In this document: positions 48,090 to 58,840 of the stretch, piece by piece | How positions within the stretch are numbered: position 1 is the stretch's first letter | Layout: every line of letters begins with the position of its first letter | Source: Cudoniella acicularis | Taxonomy: Eukaryota; Ascomycota; Leotiomycetes; Helotiales; Helotiaceae | Length of the DNA stretch: 64,000 bases | NCBI GenBank assembly: GCA_013054445.1 | Contig: JAAMPI010000093.1 | Location: forward strand, 1 to 64,000 | Reading direction: 5' to 3' | Program-made: the position numbers and the translations under genes | Notes under the pieces: model-generated | Databases searched by the model: none | What the model saw: the letters and a program-made list of their open reading frames with translations, nothing else | Told to the model about the DNA's origin: nothing

Positions 48090-49763
48090 TTAATACCTAT
48101 AAACAGCCGCCTGTCCCTCAGCAGGAATACCATACTCCCTCGCCGTCTCCTCATCTACGTCGTCCTCTTCCGAGGGGTTCTGATTTGCGGCATGCATCGT
48201 TACTTTACCAACGCTGCTGTCCTGTCTTCCCATATAGCTTGGTGTTTCTTTGAAGCCGGGGTGGTAGGGCTCGATTCCCAGGCGGTCGTTGAATTGTCCG
48301 GTGAGCGTGGGGGGTTTGTCTTCTGGGAAGGGAGGTTTTACAGGGCGGCTGGAGGAGGAAGCGGTAGCTTTATTGGAGGGTGTAGGGTCTGCGAAGGGGT
48401 TCTCGGATTCGTGGTCTGAGGAGTCAGTGGGGAGGTAGTCGCCTGGAGGGGGAATTTGGGGCGCTACTGTTCTCCGGGATGGGCGGGCAGAGGGGAGAGG
48501 TGGTTGAGAGAGGATAATGCCGTTGTTTTGGTTTGAAAGGGGGCCAGGAGGAGGCGCAAAGCCGGATTCGGTTCTTTGCGGTGGAGGGGTGTTGCCTTCG
48601 CCTGGGGTTCCGAGGCCGAGGAGCTTGCGGGCGGAGAGGACAGCGCGCTGGTGTTGGCTCATAGCTTTGGCGAGTTGTTCGTTGGTCTCGATTAATGTTT
48701 CCATGGTGTCGTTGTCTGGGGAGGGGTTTTCCGCGATCATGTAGGCTTGTATGCTGCGGCTGGCGGATTGGCAGCGGTCTGCAAATTCGCGGACTAGGTC
48801 GTTTTGGAGGAGTTCGGATGGGGGTGTGGATTGAACGGTTTGGGAGAGGAGTTGGGCAGAGGTGCGGGCTTCTTCGATTCGGGAGGAGAGTTCATGGGGT
48901 GGTGGGAGACGGCGGCTGTGGTGATTGCGAGAGAAGTAGTTCTGGGCGTTTGGATCGAACGGAGGGGCGTTCATTGTGCGTGGTCCTCCAGGTCCCTGTA
49001 GCAGTCAGTTAGGAGGTTTCCGGGTTAGGTGTATGAGGGAAAGTACGCACATGAATCTTTAGCATTCTCTCATGCTCTTTCTTCCACATCTCATTCAATT
49101 GAAAACATCCCTCATCTGCAGCCTTATCTCTTTGGAAAGTGTCCAGTGTCTCCATTAATATCTGCTTGACACTGGGATCTCGGCCGACTCGTAATAACTC
49201 CTTCACGGTCTGAACAAACTTCGTATCAATATTCCGCGTGAACGTTTTGCCTGGATTGTCTGCCAGAATTCTAATCAACATTATAGCATTGTATTGTATG
49301 TACGGTTTGCTGAAGTGGTCCTTGGAGAGGAACTTCCGGATAAGGTAGGCAGACTCTTTTGCTGCGGAAGGAGAGGACTCGCAGGCTTCGACGATACTTG
49401 GCAAGAAGAGGACTTCCTCGCCCTATAGACATGTTAGCAGATGAATCCGCGGCTTGCCGGAAAATTGGAGGGCATACAGAGCCATTGGGGCCGCCAGATT
49501 CGCAGAATAATCGCTGGGCGCATATCAGCAATGTTTCCAGGCAGGCAGTCGCTCTCCCGTCAGCCATAACATACCACATTCCGCATTGCGGCTGCTTCTG
49601 GAGTATCGCTCTGCGGATCAACCGGTGCATCTGATGGGGCTTCATCTCTAGCTAAAAAGAAATCAGTTTGTGAATTACTTCGAGGGATGGGCGTTTGACG
49701 CCTACGTCTGCGCTTCAGCGAGCCTAGCATGCGATTCACGTTCATGCTCTTCATGGCCTTCAT
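48090..49763 (-). CDS. LSB5: VHS-GAT domain protein, Lsb5-like
   Basis: Exons 49575-49763, 49478-49513, 49051-49422 and 48090-48995 join in phase to 500 aa. The basic start (MKAMKSMNVNRML, LKRRRRR) precedes a VHS domain, roughly residues 50-190 (MRNV|RLFCESGGPNGS|GEEVLFL, SAYLIRKFLSK, IQYNAIMLIRILADNPG). A GAT-type three-helix bundle follows at about 215-315 (ELSSRIEEARTSAQLLSQTV, EQLAKAMSQHQRAVLSARKL). The C-terminal third is Pro/Ser-rich and disordered, ending near DVDEETAREYGIPAEG. Such proteins bind ubiquitinated cargo and actin-patch factors in endocytosis. The 36-nt second exon is needed for the VHS fold. The symbol is by family resemblance, not proven orthology. Confidence 0.82.
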
Positions 49764-50900
49764 GGCTGCGGTGGTAGTTTCTTCGCGGAGAATTGTACTA
49801 GATGGATACGACGGACTGGCAGAAGAGGAGGGTAAGTTGATTTCCTGGTTGTTTATGGTGTTGCGGCGCAGGTACGAGACGAGATGAGATGGTCGTGGGG
49901 TCTGTCTGGTCAAACAATCGGCTGCCTCGCGAACCTGTGATGTCCCGAGTCTGTCGGAGTTTAAGGGTCCAGATCGCCGCCTTTCTGCCCGGCCTTTCCT
50001 TGCCTTGCCTGGCCTTATGAGCTTGTGAGCTTGTAAGCTTGTTTTGGTCGTAATGTCGAGGCGTTTTCTCCAAAAATAAATCAAAACACGCCTCTTCCAA
50101 GGTTCCTCGTGGTTGCGTCCGTTTTTTACTTTGGAGCCGTTGCAGAGAGAGGAATTTGTGCCAGCAGTCTGAATATAAATGTCTTCGTCGTCGTGGCAAT
50201 TGAGGCTTCTACTTTTCGTCTCATCGGCGTCGTCATCGTCGTCTTATGTGTCGTCGTTATTTTGCATCACTCCCCCAAGCCAAGACTTTCCGTGACCTGC
50301 ACAGCCCCAATGGATGCACTGAGACTTTTGCCTATCACTTATTATTTTCTTTGTTCTCGATAGCTTCAGCCTTCCGCCATTCGCTTCCTTCCTATGTTAC
50401 GACTGGTGGGTATGTTTGAGATGTTTCTTCGGCAAGTTAGCCGTTCGTGGATGAAACACGCGTCGAATAGATCAGATGACTTGCAGCCCTTGTATCTTCT
50501 GAAAGTGCTCAAAGTTGAAAGTCTATTGTACACAGCATGGGGAATGGCTGCTGGGGAGTGACTCGTTCTTTGCTGTTCTTCGTGCTCGTATCTAAAACAA
50601 TTCCTGTAAAATTTTATCCCAGCAACCAATTGTCAGTTGAGTTTTACATGTCTCCACTCGTACTGCCAGCGGATTTGTTCGGTCCACTATTACAAAAATC
50701 AAGCGTTTATTGGTTGGATACTAAATGCGATAGGATCTTCCCTCATGAAGCGCACTGTGCCTTACATTTAAAACAGTAATCAATTTAGCCGTTGATTGTG
50801 TAACCGTGTAAAATAACTGTTGGTGTAACAAATCGTATAAGGCAATGGAGATTCGCTTCTTTCCATTTTCAGAATTTGTTATCAACACGGTAGGCCTCTT
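49764..50900. other. intergenic, LSB5-like promoter side
   Basis: No gene supported. It marks the change from core genes to the accessory stretch. Confidence 0.5.
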
Positions 50901-51246
50901 TGAATACTCGAATGTCAATCTTTTGTTGCTATCGATCCATGTCTGTGAGGCTTCCGATGAAGACATCTTCCCTGATACATGGGCCTTTCGTCCAGAGAGG
51001 TGGATGGGAAAGGACGGGATGGAGAGGAGGAAATACCAAATGGCATTTAATAAAGGGGGACAGAGCTATATCGGGATTAATTTGGCGTATGTGGAGATGT
51101 TTTTGGCGGTTAAGGCTATGGTGGGGTGGGAAATGGCGTTGTTTGGGACGGATGAGGGTGATGTGAGGTTTAGGTTTGATTTTCATACCGCATTTCCGAG
51201 GAAGCGGTCCAAGAGGGTGAGGGCTGTTGTGAAGGGGAGGGTTTAG
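50901..51246 (+). pseudogene. cytochrome P450 C-terminal relic without haem cysteine
   Basis: The frame keeps only the last 110 or so residues of a fungal P450: DEDIFPDTWAFRPERWMG (meander), QMAFNKGGQSYIGINLAYVE (haem loop and L helix) and VRFRFDFHTAFPRKRSK. In the FxxGxRxCxG haem signature the Arg is Gln (CAG 51061-51063) and the axial Cys is Tyr (TAT 51067-51069). No upstream P450 blocks (I-helix AGxxT, ExxR) occur in any frame of the preceding 1 kb. Without Cys and the body of the fold it cannot bind haem as a P450. Arg to Gln and Cys to Tyr are both reachable by G-to-A changes. Confidence 0.85.
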
Positions 51247-51686
51247 GTGGATTTTGGAGGCGACTGACGTTGAATGGAAGAAAGGGGGTTCGCTTGGTGT
51301 AGGGATACTCGCTACAATACAGCGTGCGCGACCCTGAAAATTAGTGGGTTGTCGCTAAATTACAGCGACTGTTCACTGCAAGATGTTGTCTTTTTGAGCC
51401 TTGCATTGATGGAAGGCGATGACCCACTTTTGAGTCAGCACTAAGCAGATAAACCAAATGTTTTGACGGACTTAAATATATCCCGACTACAAACCAAAAA
51501 CGTAGGCATCTAGCTTCAGTACGCGATTAGCTTCGGCTTAGTCGAACAACTAAATCTAAAAAGTCTTTGAAGACTATTGCAGATATCGTTGGCTCGGTAA
51601 GTTCATTCGTCTCTTTTTGCGTTCATGATATTTTTTTATAATATTTACAGTACAAACGGGTCCCTCAACTGTTCTCGAGGCTCGAT
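51247..51686. other. intergenic with short diverged repeat copy
   Basis: 51351-51384 resembles two segments near 63.2-63.5 kb (see findings). TCGCTAAATTACAGCGA is near-palindromic. A possible leader intron (GTAAGT at 51598, TTTACAG at 51645-51651) precedes the HET gene. Confidence 0.45.
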
Positions 51687-52922
51687 TTGCTGACAGGTGT
51701 TGAAGTCAGTACCAAAGAGTCCGTAATGACCTCCTTGGAGCTATTCAAGTACGAGGCTCTTGATTCTCAGAAGCAAGAACTGAGACTTCTTCAAATCTTG
51801 CCTCAAACCGAAGATGTCTCAACCATCCAATGTCGTCTCAAGACAGTTCGATTATCAGATAACACACCATTCGTTGCTCTCTCATATAAGTGGGGATGGG
51901 CTGAAGACCCATGCAATATTCTTATTGATAGAAGGTCGCTTCCAATCCGTCAGAATCTCTGGCATGCTTTGAACACAATTCGAAGCGGGGAGGTTCTGGT
52001 TCCTATCATTCCGCAACAAGATAGCACAGACTCAAACATCGAAATCCAGTGGGTGAGAGCAGATGGAGAGAGTAACCATGGCGGAAATCCTCAACTCCGA
52101 TCAACAGAGTATTTCTGGATTGACGCCATCTGCATCGACCAAAACAACGACCAAGAGCGTAACTACCAAGTCAACATGATGAGCGATATCTTCTCTGCTG
52201 CCAATCGTGTCCTTCTCTGGTTAGGACACGAAAGCGAATCAAGCAACTTCTCAATAGACTGCATTATAGACGCCTGCTTCAATCCCAGTCCCATCAACTT
52301 TGATCCGCAACCAAATCCCCCATCCCTTCGACCCCGACAGGAAAATCCGTCCGCCGTACGAACTCTCTGCAATAGAGGCTACTGGAGACGCGTCTGGATA
52401 ATTCAAGAGCTGCTCCTCGCTCGCGAAATAATAATCCTCTGCGACACACGACTGCTACACTGGGAATGGCTCGACACCGCGTCCAGCAAACTCCAATTCC
52501 CCTCCAGCGCAAACTTCATACTCAATAAACGAGCAGAGGTTCTCCTTCTCCGCCAAACAGCAGGGAATACCTATACCCGACCTCATTTCTCGCTTACAGA
52601 TCTCATGAGGATGGTTCGTGATTTCAAATGCACTGATATTAGAGATCGAGTATTTGGAATGCTTGGTCTTGTGACGAAACCTTTTGAGGGGTCGTTGATA
52701 GAGGCGGATTATGAATTGTCGAGGGAAGAGTTGTTTTTTAAGACTTTGGAGTATGTGAAGGAGGCTGATTCGGAGCCGAAAGATAATGGGCAATATGAGT
52801 CATTTATTTCGAATTTGGAGTCGGCGCTGAGGGTGCATATGAAGAGGGAGTGGGAGACTAGAGATGATTATGAGAGAATTATTTTGTATGATGAAGATGG
52901 ACGGGCAATAGAGCGGCATTAG
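51687..52922 (+). CDS. HET-domain protein, apparently intact
   Basis: 411 aa from 51687, or 398 aa from the second in-frame Met at 51726 (MTSLELFKYEAL), which fits HET proteins better. The HET domain blocks are there in order: FVALSYKWGWAEDPCNILID, LPIRQNLWHALN, EYFWIDAICIDQNNDQERNYQV, ANRVLLWLG, RGYWRRVWIIQELLLA and DIRDRVFGMLGL. No C-terminal NACHT/WD40 part follows; the protein ends after a charged tail. In fungi HET domains trigger cell death in heterokaryon incompatibility. Which partner it senses cannot be told. A second HET gene lies about 1 kb downstream on the same strand but is of a different subtype. Confidence 0.88.
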   Translation: MLTGVEVSTKESVMTSLELFKYEALDSQKQELRLLQILPQTEDVSTIQCRLKTVRLSDNTPFVALSYKWGWAEDPCNILIDRRSLPIRQNLWHALNTIRSGEVLVPIIPQQDSTDSNIEIQWVRADGESNHGGNPQLRSTEYFWIDAICIDQNNDQERNYQVNMMSDIFSAANRVLLWLGHESESSNFSIDCIIDACFNPSPINFDPQPNPPSLRPRQENPSAVRTLCNRGYWRRVWIIQELLLAREIIILCDTRLLHWEWLDTASSKLQFPSSANFILNKRAEVLLLRQTAGNTYTRPHFSLTDLMRMVRDFKCTDIRDRVFGMLGLVTKPFEGSLIEADYELSREELFFKTLEYVKEADSEPKDNGQYESFISNLESALRVHMKREWETRDDYERIILYDEDGRAIERH

Positions 52923-53961
52923 AAGTACCCTATTCCCTCCCCTTGGGACCGCAAGAAGAAGAATGATGGACAATGATAATAGTTTCGAAATTGTACGTAC
53001 GTAATATTTTACGGCCTTTGATTCGAGTGTTCGTTATCCCGGAGCAAAGAGGGGATGTCGGTGCTGTAAAACATGATGCGGGGTATCTTTTACCCTGCAT
53101 TTCTATAACTTCCTCTATTAAAAAGCGATTTTGAAGACAGTAGTAAATTTCGAGCATCGATACCCAGATAATATAGTCTTAAATTTTTTAACTTTCTAGG
53201 ATTAGAAAGATCCCTGCTTCCTTAGAGGGTTGAAAAATTATCTGCAAAGGAGCTAGGCATTAATTACGTGAGGTTCACTTCACAATGTTAGCAACTTGGC
53301 GAGCGTTTTAACGCTTGATTAATCGATCAATAAACATTTCAAAACTCTTAGTGTCACTTAGCCTGTCCATATCCAAAAAAAAAAATCATTTAGTGGGTGT
53401 TTTATATCTTTGAAGTGTTCTAGTTTATCGTGTGACCCCTTATGTTCGTGACTAAGCGAAAAGGCTCAAAACCACTTTAAAATAATAAAATAATTAATAA
53501 TTAAATTTCGAATTATATAGACTTAATTAATAGAAGGCTCTTATGAGAGTCGAAATATTAAAGTATTCGTTTCTAACTAAATTCAAAAGTGTTGAACTTT
53601 TGAAGCGTGTTGCGCAAAAGCACAGGATGAGCTAACTTACGATGCGTTTGATAAATGGAAGGAAAAAAAAAATAGAAGAAAGAGATTCTGTATAAGCGGA
53701 CGAAGTGGCTCTAACCTTCTGAGATAATTCGCCGTCTTTCCGAAGTATAAAGCGACTAAGTGAGCGTTTTCCAACCTGTGGAAGATATAGCGCAGTTGTG
53801 GCGCAGCCGCACAGCTGCCACATTTGAGGCAACCATCCCATAAATTAAATACAGCCTCCCCGTTTTTCAGTTTTGTCCTGTTCCTCATCACAACCCCTGT
53901 GCGAAAACAATCATTCCCCTGGATTTGAAGCTGGCTTGTCGAAATTGGCACATCGGAAAAC
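52923..53961. other. AT-rich intergenic between the HET genes
   Basis: Strong AT bias at 53160-53600 (TTAAATAATTAATAATTAAATT-like). No gene seen. Confidence 0.55.
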
Positions 53962-55581
53962 ATGTGGCTGCTCCACACACAGTCTCTTAAACCCTCTGCT
54001 TTCTTCGACGAGGAGAGTACGCCACACTATGCCATACTTTCACACGTATGGGGGAAAGGCGAGATCTCCTGGCAGGATATTCAAGGCTCCCACAAAAAAT
54101 TACAAAACCTCGCTGGTTTCATCAAGATCAAGAATTGCTGTACCCAAGCAGCTTCCGACGGCTTCGAATATGTTTGGATTGATACCTGCTGTATCGACAA
54201 GACGAATAGCGCCGAACTATCGGAAGCGATCAATTCTATGTTCAGGTGGTATCGAAATGCCACAGAATGTTATGCGTACTTAGTCGACGTCGAATTTCAC
54301 GACAAATTTACCATGAGCAGATGGTTCACTAGGGGTTGGACGTTGCAAGAATTAATTGCACCCTTTTCTGTTGTTTTCTTCGGCCAAAACTGGAACGAAA
54401 TAGGCACGAAGTCAAGTCTCCGAGAAGATATTGCTCTTGTTACTGGCATTCCTATTCCTGTGCTTCTCAACAAGGAAGTGGGAATTTGTGTTGCTAAAAT
54501 CATGTCATGGGCTGGGAAAAGGCAGACCACGCGGGTCGAAGACATGGCATACTGTTTGCTCGGCCTATTTGACGTTCATATGCCAATGATATATGGCGAA
54601 GGCCAGAAGGCGTTTATCCGACTACAAAATGAGATCCTAAAGACTTCCGACGATCACTCTATCTTTGCGTGGACTGGACCTGGGGAGTTTGATGGGCCAC
54701 TTGCACCATCTCCTAATGCGTTTGCTGAGTGTTCAAACATGAAGATTAAATACGAGCTCAATGCGAATCAATATCACGAGTACTCTATGACGAACAAAGG
54801 CTTACGCATACAACTTTGCCTCGAAGCGGTAACGGATCGATCAGTCGGGCTGGGCTTGCTTCGGCAAATTAATCTTTTTGTGGCTTGGCTCAATTGCGAG
54901 ACGGAAAATGGCCGTGTTGGTATATTCCTTAGGAAATGTAACCCAGGCCAGTTTTATCGAGTTCGTTGTCATGAATTACAGTACAAACCGAGCAATTTGC
55001 CTCTTGAAGAAACCACATCCCTCTGTATTAGACAGCCTAGAAAATCCAATCTTTAAATCCGAGAAAGAGAGAATTCCTTCTCATGAACATCATGGCTGCT
55101 AAATCACCGATTAATTCAACAGCACGGTTACTCTCTCATCGCCAAAGGCGTATCCGCGGGAAGCGTCCACCCTAATAACGAAAAGGGGGTGTACTTTCTA
55201 CACCTCATGGGCGATGAGGCTCTAGTACTGGTGTACGAGAAAACCGGAATTCGGTTCGCATTCACGTTCGGTTTCTGTGATAGGAGAATATATTCAGATA
55301 TCGAATTGTGTATTGGTGACTACGAAGAACCTAGAGACGTCATGACGGACAATCCCCTAGCTGAGTCAATTGGTTGCGTAACTTATGTTCCACCGTCAAA
55401 GTTAGCTACTATTACCGAAGTGTGCATGGACCGTATCCAGAAGAATCTTCCGGATGGGAGTACCGTGAGATCCTCGATACGGAAGGTGATTGTTGAAGGG
55501 AAGAAGTGTTATGAGGTCACTATTTCGATTGTTGACCCACCAAGGTCCAATATGGATGGCTTACCTTTAACTCGACAATGA
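53962..55581 (+). pseudogene. second HET-domain gene, HET-E/NLR-like N-terminus, broken C-terminus
   Basis: The frame 53962-55056 (364 aa) starts MWLLHTQSL and has the HET domain of HET-E/HET-D-type proteins: YAILSHVWGKGEISWQDIQ, YVWIDTCCIDKTNSAELSEA, MFRWYRNATECYAYL, SRWFTRGWTLQELIAP, RVEDMAYCLLGLFDVHMPMI and YGEGQKAFIRLQ. It stops at 55056, but the coding pattern goes on: near 55035 the next frame reads ENPIFKSEKERIPSHEHHG, and from about 55124 a third frame reads YSLIAKGVSAG, then LVLVYEKTGIRFAFTFGF to the stop at 55581. So a one-base shift plus a short out-of-frame insert (about 55095-55123) split the C-terminal domain. The N-terminal HET domain could still be made as a truncated protein. 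Whether it acts is unknown. Confidence 0.75.
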
Positions 55582-56430
55582 AATTGCATGCTGCTCGAAC
55601 CTGTTTGGAGCGGGAGTTATCGTCGCTCTCTACGTTCGATTTCTTTTCCAATTTTGAGACAAAGTTCGTGTAAAGATCTCTTTAGAGTTATACTTTTAAA
55701 CCAAATCATGATTCTAGCAGCGAATTTAAAAATATACTTTAATACGATTAGGCATAAGCTTCAAAAGAGTAGCCGTTTGAAAAGTAGTTGAAATTAGAGT
55801 TAAAACTTTATTAATCTCCGAAAATAAGAGGTTTGAAACTTCCGTTCTTCTCCTATGTCTGACCAATCAGAGGCGAATGAAAGCGAAAAATCCTTCTGAG
55901 AAGATCTACCCAGGGGTACGCGACAGGCCTAAACGTAGGTATTAGGGAAGATGTATTTCACCCTTATGTGTATGATTCTAAAGGTGGCTTGTACTCTTCA
56001 TTCCCAGGAGTGCGTTCAGAACTTCCGATCAAAGCTTTGTACAGGGTGACTGGTTGGCTCTTCTCACCGGGGCGCAGCCCCTGAAAACGCCCGTATTCGA
56101 ACAAATAGGCTTCCGGAAAATATGAGTGCTCCGTCCTCGATTTTGTCAGAAGTCTATTCGCCTCGTTCCCTGGAAAAAGGGCTTGACGAATAGGCTTCTT
56201 CCAAACCCGGGTAGGAGCGAAACAGAGCCCCCTTCAATACAGGCGATCGGCTGTAACAATTCTTACGTGAACAACAGGATTCAAGAACAGTGGGACTCAC
56301 ATCTGACATAAGGTTAATTAATTGAACGACGATCAGCTGAAAGTGAAAGTAAGTATAAAGTTCACAACGTAATCCTTAGTGTGAAGTCTTTTTTAAATGC
56401 TTCGGTATCACGATTTTCTTCACTTTCAAA
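55582..56430. other. intergenic before the arabinanase gene
   Basis: Possibly a further worn coding piece at 55915-56080 (DSKGGLYSSFPGVRSELPIK in one frame), not assignable. The rest is promoter of the GH43 gene. Confidence 0.4.
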
Positions 56431-57542
56431 ATGTCAAATCCATTCAGTCGTATTTTCACAGCGCTCCTTGTTGCTAGAGCTGTTGCACAATGGCCTGACC
56501 CAGAGCCGTATCCAGGAAACTGCACAATTCATGACCCAAGTTTGATCAGGCACACCAATGGAACATATTTTCTATTTGGTTCAGGAGGCAACCTTCGAAC
56601 TGCACCATCGCTGTCTGCAGCATGGACTGAACGACCGGATCCTCTTCCTACTGGCTTCGGTGTAAGTGTCTACCTTTTCTACGAATCTGCAAATTTGTGA
56701 TTTACTAACAACGGGGTTACATAGGCCCCGGACGTCCATCTAGTCGGAGACACATATTACATGTACCACCAACACGACGTGCACGGAACAAACCTCTACT
56801 CAAACATCAGCGTAGCCTCTTCCCTAACTATGGAAACCGGCTCGTGGGTCGAACACGCGAACCTCTCCATCCCAGAAAACTTCCAACAATACAACCTCAT
56901 CGACCCGAACCTCCTCATCGCCCCAGCCGAAGACAATACTCCCGAGAAGTATTATCTTTCGTTCGGCTCCTATTGGCACGACATACACCAAGTAAACATG
57001 TCTGGCCCCCTTCATGTCTCTTCCGCGCCCATCGATCTGGAATACAACCACACGACAGGTCTGGGTCTTGGTGAAAATCCTAGTGAAGGCTCATTTCAGT
57101 TTATGTGGACTCCTGTAGCAGGTGGCAAGAGATTCTTCTATTTGTTTTTCAGCTCGGGATATTGTTGCGCGCCTACTTATAATATTCCTCCAGGGGATGA
57201 GTATAAAATCATGGTGTGCCGGTCTGAGAACCCGAGTGGCCCGTTTGTGGATGCCGAGGGAAAGAGTTGTAAGACTGAGAATGGAGGGACCTTGATATTG
57301 GGGAGTCATGATGATGTGTATGCACCAGGTGGTCAGGGCGTGCTGTATGATGGGAGCGTGGATGGTGGGAGTGTGATTCTTTATTATCATTATAGTGAGT
57401 CGGACATATTCTACAAGAATTTGGGGAGTGCTAATTATTTTCAGTCAAAAATTTCAAAAACACGGCTCATCCTGCTACTTTTGGATGGAATAAGTTGGAT
57501 TTTGATGCAGCCGGCTGGCCGTTTATTAAAAAGATATCTTGA
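56431..57542 (+). CDS. secreted endo-arabinanase-like glycosidase, GH43
   Basis: Exons 56431-56661, 56725-57394 and 57445-57542 give 332 aa, a normal size for fungal endo-1,5-alpha-L-arabinanases. A signal peptide ends near ARAVAQ. The five-blade propeller blocks are NCTIHDPSLIRHTNGTYFLF (general-base Asp), APDVHLVGDTYYMYH, NLIDPNLL (second Asp), PSEGSFQFMW..RFFYLFFSSGYCC (general-acid Glu) and HDDVYAPGGQGVLYDG. All three acidic residues expected in the clan are present. It would cut arabinan side chains of pectin outside the cell. The last exon (KNFKNTAHPATFGWNKLDF to KKIS) requires the intron at 57395-57444; reading through gives a false tail. Confidence 0.9.
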
Positions 57543-58840
57543 TCTTCTGAGTTGAAAAAAAGGCTTTTAGCATATTGTATAGTATACATTCTTTTCTTGA
57601 ACTTGAGGCAGGAGTTATGGGCATCATAAAAATAAACATATAAGCGGGATACTTTATTCTGCGCTAGTCATGTTATGATCCAGAAGAAGAGAATAAATAG
57701 AAATAAAATGTTTTGCTCGCGCGAAGGACTATTTCTAAATGGAAAAATAGCTTCAGTTCAGCGAAGATTCCGAACTTTTCAACTGCTTTAAATCATAGTT
57801 TCTCAGTCAAATAACGCTCGTTGAAGTGAAGCATTCACCGTGCAAACTGTATGAAATTTTTTCTCACTTTCATCATACCAAGCACTCGCCCCTCCCCCCT
57901 AAAACCTTGCTCGCTTAATCTCAACTGCCACATCTCTAGACTCCTCTACCAGAAAAATATCTACATAAGAAAGAAGTTAAAACTATGCATCATTGTTTAC
58001 CAGCAAAGGCCGTTCGCGTAATAAAGTTAAGACGCCTGACGGTATAGCACATATACGTCATCCCCCTGGACAAGATGTCGATGTGTCGTGTCTAAGGCCA
58101 AGCCCCTGTCTACTCCGCCCTCTCTATCGTGAATGGACAGCTGGTGTAGCTTCCCCCGTGGCCATTACTTATAGGTGGTCATGTTGCTAATTGGCGACTT
58201 AGGCGTATTTGTCGTGTTTGTTGATGAATCGAAATGCTTTTAGTTGTCTTGGGAAATATATATGTGTCAATTGAGGGTGGCCAGTGGTCAGTGAAATAGC
58301 TGTCTCTGCTTTCTTGTCCCTACTCTTTAGGAGAGGTTTAGGAGGGAGTACGGTGCACCTATTTTATTGCTAGGAGAGGAAGAGGAGGGTCTACTTATAT
58401 TGAAGGCAAGGAGGGAGTAATATAAATGTTACGGGAGTGGGAGAGCGTAGCCGCGTAGCTAGGTTTTCTGATTCTGATTTTAAACTGTTAATTTCTAAGA
58501 CTTTCGCTAAATAAGACGATCAACCCCCCCAAAGCCTCTTGTCTCTATTACCTGCTCCTCTCTTGCTTCAGTTAATCAGAAGAGAGGGAAGGAACGCCTT
58601 GACCCATTGACCCCTAGGAGAGTAAATGGAAATAACACTACGACAAATCTTAGGAGATGAACGGAGAGGCGCACTCGCTAGTAAGAAGAAGTAGGAGTAG
58701 ACAGGAAAGGTATTTCATTGCCAGTGGTTGAAGTGAAATTCAACCGGAGGCTTCCACTTATGCTCAGGGCCCTTGTCTTCTAAGAGAGGAACTTCTGGCT
58801 TAGATACAGAAGCTAGCGTACTGTTCGGGTGAGGGTCATG
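57543..58840. other. intergenic, purine/pyrimidine-biased patches
   Basis: 58330-58440 is rich in GGAGGG/GAGAGG and 58520-58580 in CCTCTC, so they could pair weakly as inverted repeats. No coding frame of note. Could be a transposon scar, not provable here. Confidence 0.4.

Noticed and set aside
48192..49012. Gly/Arg/Val-rich plus-strand frames over the LSB5-like gene
   Set aside because: Shadows of the minus-strand exon.
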